The notes under the pieces were generated by a model. That model was not told the DNA's origin. It searched no databases and saw only the letters and a list, made by a program, of their open reading frames with translations. A DNA stretch of 5,282 nt from an uncultured Lachnospiraceae bacterium (GTDB taxonomy: Bacteria; Bacillota; Clostridia; Lachnospirales; Lachnospiraceae). Where the stretch lies: assembly GCA_947631075.1 (NCBI GenBank), contig CANRJU010000201.1:1-5282 (forward strand), written 5' to 3'. The position numbers were made by a program, and so were the translations under genes. How positions within the stretch are numbered: the first letter of the stretch is position 1; each line of letters starts with the position of its first letter. Shown piece after piece: positions 1 to 5,282 of this stretch.

Positions 1-3
1 TAC

Positions 4-10
4 AGGGGGA
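4..10 (+). promoter_or_regulatory. Ribosome binding site of the HipA/HipT-like kinase gene
   Basis: A purine-rich AGGGGGA lies 6 nt before the ATG at 17. It is a reasonable Shine-Dalgarno sequence and supports that ATG as the start, although the frame is also open upstream to the window edge. The spacer is an AT-rich ATATAT. Confidence 0.6.
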
Positions 11-16
11 ATATAT

Positions 17-964
17 ATGAATTGTCTGTGCTGTGGAAAGCCGCTGAATCACGCCTCAGCGGAAAATGGATGGCATACATCATGCATAGAGCGTTTTTTT
101 GGAACAGAACATATGCCGGAAATTGAAATGGACGCCGGCGCTCTGGCTCTCCTTGCCGAAAAAACAGTTCGGAAGGGTTCCGCCGTTCCGGGCGTCCAAA
201 AAAAACTGTCCCTGCATTTGTCATCCGAAAAGGAATATTCTAAACTTACATTAGTTGATTACCCTGCCGGATACATTTTCAAGCCTCAGGTGGATGAATT
301 TGAGTCCATGCCGGAAGCGGAGCAGCTTGTGATGTGCATGGCGGATGCCGCCGGTATTTCCACGGTGCCGCACGCTCTTTTAAAAAACGGGGACTGCTTT
401 GCCTACATTACCAAAAGAATTGATCGCATTTTTGAACATAATACGGTGAAAATGCTGGCAATGGAGGACTTCTGCCAGCTTGACCTGCGTCTGACACAGG
501 ATAAATACAAGGGCTCCTACGAGCGATGCGCGAAAATCATAAAACGGTACTCATTTCAGTGCGGTCCGGACATGACAGAGCTGTATCGACGCCTTGTCTT
601 TTCATTTCTTGTGGGAAATTCTGACATGCACTTAAAAAACTTCTCTCTCATTGAAACCGAGGAGGGAAGCGGGCAATATACGCTTTCCCCGGCCTACGAC
701 CTCCTCCCGGTCAACGTCGTCATGCCGGAAGATCCGGAACAGTTTGCCCTTACCATAAACGGAAAGAAAACAAACATTCATAAAAAGGATTTTTTTGTCT
801 TTGCCGATGAATGTGATCTTTCACGCAGTTTGGCTGAAAAAATAGTGGACCACCTTCTTTCGATGAAAAAAACTTTTCTTGATATGTGCGAAGAATCCTA
901 TCTTTCCGATTGCTTAAAGGAGCGCTTTGCCTGCCTCATAGAGCAGCGAACAGGCATCTTTTAA
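17..964 (+). CDS. HipA-family Ser/Thr kinase, short HipT-like form (putative toxin of a split HipBST-type system)
   Basis: The 315-residue protein matches the HipA C-terminal kinase fold. Visible landmarks are the glycine-rich loop GSAVPGVQKKLSL (54-66), the likely ATP-binding lysine K89 in YIFKP, the conserved E102, the catalytic loop NSDMHLKN (201-208, with D203 and N208) and the metal-binding D228 in SPAYDLLP. All key kinase residues are present, so activity is expected. Classical HipA (about 440 residues) has an extra N-terminal subdomain of about 100 residues. This protein lacks it and starts with a short Cys/His segment (C3-x2-C6, H20-x2-C23), the architecture of HipT, whose missing subdomain is encoded separately as HipS. 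HipA-type kinases phosphorylate aminoacyl-tRNA synthetases (GltX for HipA, TrpS for E. coli HipT) and arrest translation; the target here is unknown. The ATG at 17 has an SD at 4-10 and forms ATGA with a possible upstream stop, suggesting coupling to an unseen partner. The gene is visibly more AT-rich than the adjacent operon. Confidence 0.85.
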   Translation: MNCLCCGKPLNHASAENGWHTSCIERFFGTEHMPEIEMDAGALALLAEKTVRKGSAVPGVQKKLSLHLSSEKEYSKLTLVDYPAGYIFKPQVDEFESMPEAEQLVMCMADAAGISTVPHALLKNGDCFAYITKRIDRIFEHNTVKMLAMEDFCQLDLRLTQDKYKGSYERCAKIIKRYSFQCGPDMTELYRRLVFSFLVGNSDMHLKNFSLIETEEGSGQYTLSPAYDLLPVNVVMPEDPEQFALTINGKKTNIHKKDFFVFADECDLSRSLAEKIVDHLLSMKKTFLDMCEESYLSDCLKERFACLIEQRTGIF

Positions 965-996
965 TTCTCCTTTCAAAAAAGAAGAAATTGATATAT

Positions 997-1046
997 AAAA
1001 AACGGAGAAACCACATACTCTGTCGGTTTCTCCGTTCGTTTTATTT
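997..1046. terminator. Bidirectional intrinsic terminator between convergent genes
   Basis: A perfect 12-bp inverted repeat, AACGGAGAAACC (1001-1012) and GGTTTCTCCGTT (1025-1036), flanks a 12-nt loop. Three further pairs (ACA/TGT) can form inside the loop if C1024 is bulged. Read on the minus strand, the hairpin is followed by an uninterrupted T6 and then ATATAT, an excellent terminator for serA, whose stop codon is about 20 nt before the stem. Read on the plus strand, it is followed by CGTTTTATTTTAT, a broken but usable T-tract for the kinase gene. It occupies most of the 91-nt gap between the two stop codons. Confidence 0.88.
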
Positions 1047-1055
1047 TATAAATTA

Positions 1056-2219
1056 TTACTTAATCACCCGCACCCGGATCACGCCGTCCATTGCCTTCAG
1101 CTCATTTACCACTTCATCGGTGGAATCCGAGCAGATGTCCAGAATCGTGTAGGCGAAATTGCCCAGACTCTTATTCATCATGTTCTCAATGTTGATGTTG
1201 TCCTTGGCAAACAGGGCGGTAAAGCGCGTCAGCATGTTCGGCACATTTTTGTGAGCGATGGTAATGCGCCCCTCGGTCGAGCACACGCCCGCGTCGCAGT
1301 TCGGATAATTCACGGAATTGCGGATATTTCCGTTCTCCAGGAAATCCCGTATCTCGCTGACCGCCATCTTGGCGCAGTTGTCCTCGGACTCCTGCGTCGA
1401 AGCTCCCAGATGAGGCGTAACAATCGTATTCGGCAGGTTGACCGTCGTCGGATTCGGGAAATCCACAATGTACTTTCCGACCTTGCCGGACTCAAGCGCC
1501 TCCTTCATATCCGCCTCATTCACAAGCGTGTCGCGGGAGAAATTCAGAATCACGACGCCGTCCTTCATTTTCTCAAACACCGACTTGTTGAACATTCCGC
1601 GGGTGGACTCCAGAAGCGGCACATGCACGGTGATATAATCGCACATCTCATACAGCTCGTCGTTGGATTTTACCATTGTCACGTCGCGGGACATATTCAG
1701 CGCGTGCTCCACCGACAGATACGGATCGCACCCGTACACGTCCATGCCCAGACGGTTGGCGGCGTTCGCCACCAGCACGCCGATTGCTCCCAGACCGATG
1801 ATGCCGAGCTTCTTGCCCTTAATCTCCGTTCCGGCAAATGCCTTCTTCGCCTTCTCGGCGTCCTTCGCGATATTTTCATTGTCTTTATTCTCTCTGCACC
1901 ACTGGATTCCGCCGGTGATGTCCCTGGCTGCAAGCAGCATGGACGCAATCACCAGTTCCTTTACTCCGTTGGCGTTCGCGCCCGGCGTATTAAATACGAC
2001 AATGCCCTTCTCCGCGCATTTGTCCAGAGGAATATTGTTCACGCCCGCTCCCGCTCTCGCCACCGCGAGAAGGCTGTCGGACAGCTCCATATCGTGCATT
2101 ACGGCGCTGCGGACCAAAATCGCCTGCGCCTCATTGGTATTCTCCGTGATCTCATACTGGTCTCCCAGCATATCCAGACCGCACTCCGCGATCGGGTTTA
2201 AACAATTTACCTTAATCAT
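1056..2219 (-). CDS. serA: D-3-phosphoglycerate dehydrogenase with C-terminal ACT domain
   Basis: It oxidises 3-phosphoglycerate to 3-phosphohydroxypyruvate with NAD+, the first step of serine synthesis in the cytosol. The 387-residue protein has a D-2-hydroxyacid dehydrogenase fold: substrate-side motif ARAGAGVNNIP (54-64), Rossmann motif GLGAIG (142-147) with the cofactor-ribose acidic residue probably D165, catalytic R229 in NFSRDTLVNE, and catalytic H270 in TPHLGAST. The usual third catalytic residue, Glu in a DVFxxEP context, is not there; the equivalent stretch is VDFPNP (252-257). An ACT domain occupies about 318-387. It keeps H323, N325 and N343, which appear to match the serine-contacting His/Asn/Asn of E. 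coli SerA, so feedback inhibition by serine is plausible but inferred. The ATG shares one base with the serC stop (TAATG), and GGAGG ends 6 nt upstream inside the serC 3' end, so translation is probably coupled. It is the last gene of the operon. Adjacency to serC makes SerA far likelier than another 2-hydroxyacid dehydrogenase. Confidence 0.93.
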   Translation of the reverse strand: MIKVNCLNPIAECGLDMLGDQYEITENTNEAQAILVRSAVMHDMELSDSLLAVARAGAGVNNIPLDKCAEKGIVVFNTPGANANGVKELVIASMLLAARDITGGIQWCRENKDNENIAKDAEKAKKAFAGTEIKGKKLGIIGLGAIGVLVANAANRLGMDVYGCDPYLSVEHALNMSRDVTMVKSNDELYEMCDYITVHVPLLESTRGMFNKSVFEKMKDGVVILNFSRDTLVNEADMKEALESGKVGKYIVDFPNPTTVNLPNTIVTPHLGASTQESEDNCAKMAVSEIRDFLENGNIRNSVNYPNCDAGVCSTEGRITIAHKNVPNMLTRFTALFAKDNINIENMMNKSLGNFAYTILDICSDSTDEVVNELKAMDGVIRVRVIK

Positions 2220-3307
2220 TACTGTCCTCCATTTTCCGCTTCAAACTTTTTCATAAATTCTACCAGCTTCTCCACGCCCTCTATGGGCATGGCGTTATAG
2301 ATGCTGGCTCTCATGCCGCCCACCGTGCGGTGGCCCTTCAGGTTCTCAAATCCTGCTGCCTTTGCCTCTGCGACAAACTTGGCGTCCAGCTCCTCGTTTC
2401 CGGTCACGAACGGCACGTTCATCAGCGAGCGGTCCTCCTTGCGGACCGTACCCTTGAACAGACTGGAAGAATCCAGGAAATCATAGAGAATCTTTGCCTT
2501 CTCCTCATTTCTCTTTTTCATCTCAACCAGACCGCCCATCTTCTTGAGCCACTTAAATACCTTGCCGCAGATGTAGATGCCATACGCCGGCGGCGTGTTG
2601 TACAGAGACTGCGCGTCCGCGTGAATCTTGTACTGCAGCATCGTCGGAACCTTCTCGTCCACGCTCTCCGGAATCAGGTCCTCGCGGATGATGACAATGA
2701 CCACGCCCGCCGGTCCGATGTTCTTCTGAACGCCGCCGTAGATCACGCCGTACTTGGTCACGTCAACCGGCTCCGAGAGAAAGCAGGAGGACACGTCTGC
2801 CACCAGAGTCTTTCCCTTGGTGTTGGGCAGCGTCTTGTATTTTGTTCCGTAAATCGTGTTGTTCTCGCAGATGTAAACATAATCCGCGTCCTCGTCGATC
2901 GGAAGGTCCGAGCAGTCCGGAATATAGGAAAATGTCTCGTCCTCGGAGGAGGCGATTTTCACTGCCTTTCCGTATTTACACGCCTCCTGGTAGGCCTTCT
3001 TGGCCCACTGGCCGGTCACGATATAATCCGCCACGCCATTTTTCATCAGGTTCATCGGAATCATGGCAAACTGCTGCGAAGCGCCGCCCTGCAAAAACAA
3101 TACCTTGTAGTTGTCCGGAATGTTCATCAGGTCGCGCAGATCCTGCTCCGCCTCTTTAATAATCGTATCGTATGCCTTGGAGCGATGGCTCATCTCCATC
3201 ACGGACATGCCCGTTCCCCTGTAATCCAGCATTTCCTCTGCTGCCTCTTTCAGTACCTCCTCCGGCAGCACCGCCGGACCTGCTGAAAAGTTATATACTC
3301 TAGCCAC
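2219..3307 (-). CDS. serC: Phosphoserine aminotransferase
   Basis: This PLP enzyme converts 3-phosphohydroxypyruvate and glutamate to O-phosphoserine and 2-oxoglutarate, the step after SerA; family members may also serve pyridoxine synthesis. With the GTG start at 3307 the protein has 362 residues, the same length as E. coli SerC. It opens with MARVYNFSAGPAVLPEEVL, the standard family N-terminus. Landmarks in that numbering are the phosphate-binding H41/R42 in SHRSKAY, GGAS after LFLQ (about 74-77), W101 in GQWAKKA, D171 in ADVSS, the PLP Schiff-base lysine K195 in GGVQKNIGPAG, and GHRTVGGMRASIYNAMP near the C-terminus. A longer form could begin at TTG (3313), adding two residues, but it sits only 3 nt from the AGGAGG; the GTG has a 9-nt spacing and fits the family N-terminus better. 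It starts 19 nt after the ilvB stop and overlaps serA by one base. Confidence 0.95.
   Translation of the reverse strand: MARVYNFSAGPAVLPEEVLKEAAEEMLDYRGTGMSVMEMSHRSKAYDTIIKEAEQDLRDLMNIPDNYKVLFLQGGASQQFAMIPMNLMKNGVADYIVTGQWAKKAYQEACKYGKAVKIASSEDETFSYIPDCSDLPIDEDADYVYICENNTIYGTKYKTLPNTKGKTLVADVSSCFLSEPVDVTKYGVIYGGVQKNIGPAGVVIVIIREDLIPESVDEKVPTMLQYKIHADAQSLYNTPPAYGIYICGKVFKWLKKMGGLVEMKKRNEEKAKILYDFLDSSSLFKGTVRKEDRSLMNVPFVTGNEELDAKFVAEAKAAGFENLKGHRTVGGMRASIYNAMPIEGVEKLVEFMKKFEAENGGQ
2226..2230 (-). promoter_or_regulatory. Ribosome binding site of serA, embedded in the serC coding end
   Basis: GGAGG on the minus strand lies 6 nt before the serA ATG and is formed by the two Gly codons near the C-terminus of SerC. 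With the TAATG overlap this places serA initiation inside the serC termination zone, typical of translationally coupled pairs. Confidence 0.75.
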
Positions 3308-3315
3308 TTTCAAAA

Positions 3316-3322
3316 TCCTCCT
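3316..3322 (-). promoter_or_regulatory. Ribosome binding site that decides the serC start
   Basis: A full AGGAGGA lies on the minus strand in the ilvB-serC gap. Counting from the end of AGGAGG at 3317, the spacing is 3 nt to TTG at 3313 and 9 nt to GTG at 3307. The second spacing is near optimal, so this site favours GTG as the start of serC. Confidence 0.8.
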
Positions 3323-3326
3323 TTTA

Positions 3327-5015
3327 TTAGTTGCTTACGCGGTTTTCCTGATCCTTTTCATCAAAAGAGTCCTCGATGGCCGCTCCCGGCGCCACCATCG
3401 GCCACACCTTGTCGTCGTGGTCGATGACAACCTCAATGACGTAGGGCTCATTCGCCTCGGTAGCCGTGCGGATGGCGTCGTCCACCTCTTCCTTCTTCGT
3501 CACGCGGATTGCCTTCGCTCCCATCGCCTCGGACACCTTGCAGTAATCCACCTTATCCTCCAGAATGGTCTGCGAATAGCGCCTGCCGTAAAACAGCGTC
3601 TGCCACTGCCGCACCATGCCCAGGGCGTGATTGTTAAATATAATCTGTACAATCGGGATATTGTACCTTGTGGCGGTGGCAATCTCATTCATATTCATGC
3701 GGAAGCACCCGTCTCCCGCCATATTGATGACCACCTTATCCGGCATGGCCGTCTTGGCGCCGATGCAGGCTCCCAGACCGTAGCCCATCGTTCCCATGCC
3801 GCCCGACGTGAGGAGCTGTCTGGGCCTGCGATACTTGTAATACTGCGCCGCCCACATCTGGTGCTGTCCTACGTCCGTCGTGATAATCGCCTCGTTGTTC
3901 GTAATCTCGCTTACCCTCTCGACCACATACGGCCCCGTGAGCACATCCGTCTTGTACGTCATGGGCAGAGCTTCCTTTCGCGCCATGACGCGGTCGATCC
4001 ACGCCTTGTGGAACTGCTGCTCCAGTTTTTTATTGAGAATCTCCAGTATCGATTTCAAATCGCCGATAATGGAGTAATCCACCTGAATATTTTTGTTGAT
4101 CTCCGCCGGATCGATGTCTATGTGCACGATCTTCGCATTGTAGGCAAACTTGCTGGCGTTGCCGGTCACGCGGTCCGAAAAGCGCGCTCCCAGAACAAGC
4201 AGAAGATCGGACTCGGTCACGCTCAGATTGGCGGTCTTTGTGCCGTGCATCCCGAGCATCCCCGTGTAGTAGGGATCGGTGCCGTCAAAGGCTCCCTTTC
4301 CCATGAGCGTGTCGGTAACGGGCGCGTCCACCTTCTGGACAAATTCCGCCAGTTCCTTCTCCGCCCCGGATATAACCGCTCCGCCGCCCACAAAAATCAT
4401 CGGCTTTTCCGACTTGCGGATGACGCTGAGCACATCTTCGATATCGTGCTGGTCGATCGTGTCCACCTGGCGCGGAATGATGTCCGGCGTCTGGGGCGCG
4501 AAATCCGTAATCGCCCCGGTCACATCCTTGGTCACATCCACGAGCACCGGTCCCGGCCGCCCGGTCTGGGCGATCTTGAAGGCGCGGCGCATCACTGCCG
4601 CCAGATTTTCCACATCCTTTACGATAAAGCTGTGCTTTGTGATCGGCATGGTAATGCCGGCGATGTCCACCTCCTGGAAGGAGTCCTTCCCGAGCAGCGG
4701 AAGATTTACATTACAGGTAATCGCTACCAATGGAACGGAGTCCATATAGGCGGTGGCGATGCCGGTCACCAGGTTGGTAGCGCCCGGACCGCTGGTCGCC
4801 ATGCAGACGCCCACCCGTCCTGTCGCTCTGGCATATCCGTCCGCCGCGTGGGCCGCTCCCTGCTCATGGGACGTCAGTATGTGGCGGATTCGGTCCTGAT
4901 AGCGGTACAGCTCGTCGTACACATTCAAAATAGCGCCGCCCGGATAGCCAAAAATTGTATCTACACCTTGTTCTAACAGACATTCAATGATAATCTGCGA
5001 TCCATTTAACTGCAT
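3327..5015 (-). CDS. ilvB: Acetolactate synthase (acetohydroxyacid synthase), large catalytic subunit, biosynthetic type
   Basis: It is a ThDP-, FAD- and Mg-dependent cytosolic enzyme that condenses two pyruvates to 2-acetolactate, or pyruvate with 2-oxobutyrate to 2-aceto-2-hydroxybutyrate, the first common step of valine, leucine and isoleucine synthesis. The 562-residue protein is full length. The N-terminal ThDP-binding (PYR) domain has FGYPGGAIL (22-30), the catalytic E51 in SHEQGAAHAADGYARATG, and TSGPGATN (74-81). The central FAD region includes the GARFSDRVTGN segment (276-286). The C-terminal (PP) ThDP-binding domain has the GDG...NN metal/diphosphate motif (G434-D435-G436 to N461-N462). 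MVRQWQ (467-472) carries the conserved Trp of biosynthetic enzymes at W471. The ATG start has AGAGGTG about 5 nt upstream. It lies 14 nt after the ilvD stop and 19 nt before serC. A regulatory small subunit gene (ilvN/ilvH), commonly found directly after ilvB, is not here; serC follows instead. Catabolic AlsS is less likely given the ilvD neighbour and this Trp motif. Confidence 0.95.
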   Translation of the reverse strand: MQLNGSQIIIECLLEQGVDTIFGYPGGAILNVYDELYRYQDRIRHILTSHEQGAAHAADGYARATGRVGVCMATSGPGATNLVTGIATAYMDSVPLVAITCNVNLPLLGKDSFQEVDIAGITMPITKHSFIVKDVENLAAVMRRAFKIAQTGRPGPVLVDVTKDVTGAITDFAPQTPDIIPRQVDTIDQHDIEDVLSVIRKSEKPMIFVGGGAVISGAEKELAEFVQKVDAPVTDTLMGKGAFDGTDPYYTGMLGMHGTKTANLSVTESDLLLVLGARFSDRVTGNASKFAYNAKIVHIDIDPAEINKNIQVDYSIIGDLKSILEILNKKLEQQFHKAWIDRVMARKEALPMTYKTDVLTGPYVVERVSEITNNEAIITTDVGQHQMWAAQYYKYRRPRQLLTSGGMGTMGYGLGACIGAKTAMPDKVVINMAGDGCFRMNMNEIATATRYNIPIVQIIFNNHALGMVRQWQTLFYGRRYSQTILEDKVDYCKVSEAMGAKAIRVTKKEEVDDAIRTATEANEPYVIEVVIDHDDKVWPMVAPGAAIEDSFDEKDQENRVSN

Positions 5016-5020
5016 AAATG

Positions 5021-5027
5021 CACCTCT
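5021..5027 (-). promoter_or_regulatory. Ribosome binding site of ilvB
   Basis: AGAGGTG on the minus strand matches the GGAGGTG-type consensus with one mismatch and ends 5 nt before the ilvB ATG at 5015. It lies entirely within the 14-nt gap after the ilvD stop, so no promoter fits between the two genes. Confidence 0.7.
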
Positions 5028-5029
5028 TT

Positions 5030-5282
5030 CTATTTCAAAATCGCTCCCTGGCTGCCGGATGTAACCATGTTCGCGTAGCGCCGCAAATATCCGGTCGTCA
5101 CCTTCGGCTCTCTCGGCTGCCAGTTCCTTCTTCTCTCCTCCAGCACCTCATCCGGCACATCCACGTTCAGCGTGTTCTCCGGAATGTTGATCTTGATGAT
5201 GTCGCCCTCGTGAATCAGAGCGATCGGGCCGCCCACAGCCGCCTCCGGGGAGACGTGGCCGATGGAGGCCCCGCGGGATGCC
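5030..5282 (-). CDS. ilvD: Dihydroxy-acid dehydratase, C-terminal 83 residues (gene continues past the right edge)
   Basis: The enzyme is an iron-sulfur dehydratase that converts 2,3-dihydroxy-isovalerate and 2,3-dihydroxy-3-methylvalerate to the 2-oxoacid precursors of valine/leucine and isoleucine. Only the C-terminal end is in view. It reads ASRGASIGHVSPEAAVGGP from the window edge, then LIHEGDIIKINIP, LNVDVPDEVLEERR, and the highly conserved tail REPKVTTGYLRRYA, ending SGSQGAILK. These match the C-terminal small domain of IlvD closely; the SRGASIGHVSPEA stretch lies just after the family's catalytic FSGG serine motif, which would be outside the window. The frame runs open to base 5282, so the GTG at 5236 is an internal Val codon and not a start. 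The stop is TAG, 14 nt before ilvB. Since full-length proteins have roughly 550-620 residues, most of the gene and its promoter or leader lie to the right. Confidence 0.95.
   Translation of the reverse strand, partial: ASRGASIGHVSPEAAVGGPIALIHEGDIIKINIPENTLNVDVPDEVLEERRRNWQPREPKVTTGYLRRYANMVTSGSQGAILK

Noticed and set aside
963..989. Second hairpin just after the kinase stop (AATTCTCCTTTC against GAAGAAATT)
   Set aside because: The pairing is short, AT-rich and imperfect; the 1001-1036 stem is far stronger and explains termination.
886..1152. Possible 88-codon plus-strand gene overlapping the kinase 3' end
   Set aside because: It begins inside the kinase in another frame, runs through the terminator hairpin and into the 3' end of serA, and has no credible product.
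1056..2219. Another D-2-hydroxyacid dehydrogenase (lactate or glycerate type)
   Set aside because: The C-terminal ACT domain and the overlap with serC point to SerA, despite the missing Glu.
1251..4976. Long plus-strand open frames opposite serA, serC and ilvB (for example 1251-2201, 2330-3286, 3417-4976)
   Set aside because: They are antisense mirrors of strongly recognised genes. Their His/Arg/Val/Leu-rich translations match no family and reflect the GC-biased third positions of the real genes.
3327..5015. Catabolic acetolactate synthase (AlsS)
   Set aside because: The MVRQWQ tryptophan motif, the GARFSDRVTGN segment of the central domain and the ilvD neighbour favour the biosynthetic enzyme.
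5030..5236. A complete 68-codon gene starting at GTG 5236
   Set aside because: The frame is open to the window edge and the extra residues continue the conserved IlvD C-terminus, so the GTG is an internal valine.
1..5282. CRISPR array, tRNA/rRNA, insertion sequence, riboswitch or attachment site
   Set aside because: Intergenic space amounts to the 16-nt left edge plus gaps of 91, 19 and 14 nt, all accounted for. I saw no spaced repeats, transposase motifs or structured leader.

Overview
The window looks like chromosomal DNA from a Clostridia-type Bacillota, most likely Lachnospiraceae-like. This is an inference from protein style (a short ACT-domain SerA with the TPHLGAST...SEDNCA signature, SerC, IlvB), strong AGGAGG-type ribosome binding sites, tight gene packing and moderate G+C. 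No species can be named from the sequence alone.

Layout. The left end (17-964, + strand) carries one HipA-family Ser/Thr kinase gene of 315 codons. It lacks the usual HipA N-terminal subdomain, so it resembles HipT of the split HipB-HipS-HipT toxin-antitoxin systems; any partner genes would lie to the left, outside the window. A short convergent intergenic gap (965-1055) holds a clean 12-bp-stem hairpin that can terminate transcription from both sides. The rest (1056-5282, - strand) is a tightly packed biosynthetic operon, read right to left: the 3' end of ilvD (dihydroxy-acid dehydratase), ilvB (acetolactate synthase large subunit), serC (phosphoserine aminotransferase) and serA (phosphoglycerate dehydrogenase). 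The gaps are 14 nt, 19 nt and a 1-nt stop/start overlap.

How the genes work together. IlvB condenses pyruvate (or pyruvate plus 2-oxobutyrate) to acetohydroxyacids, and IlvD dehydrates the later dihydroxyacids to the 2-oxoacid precursors of valine and isoleucine. SerA oxidises 3-phosphoglycerate and SerC transaminates the product to phosphoserine, the first two steps of serine synthesis. Putting both pathways in one apparent transcription unit couples branched-chain and serine synthesis. No ilvN/ilvH regulatory subunit gene follows ilvB, and ilvC and serB are not in the window. The promoter and any leader control of the operon lie beyond the right edge.

The points most worth following are the split-HipA character of the left gene (with a Cys/His knuckle, an altered autophosphorylation loop and an A8 tract in that loop) and a SerA that lacks the canonical catalytic glutamate. 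The operon itself is otherwise ordinary metabolism. I see no tRNA, rRNA, CRISPR array, insertion sequence or complete novel multi-gene system inside the window.
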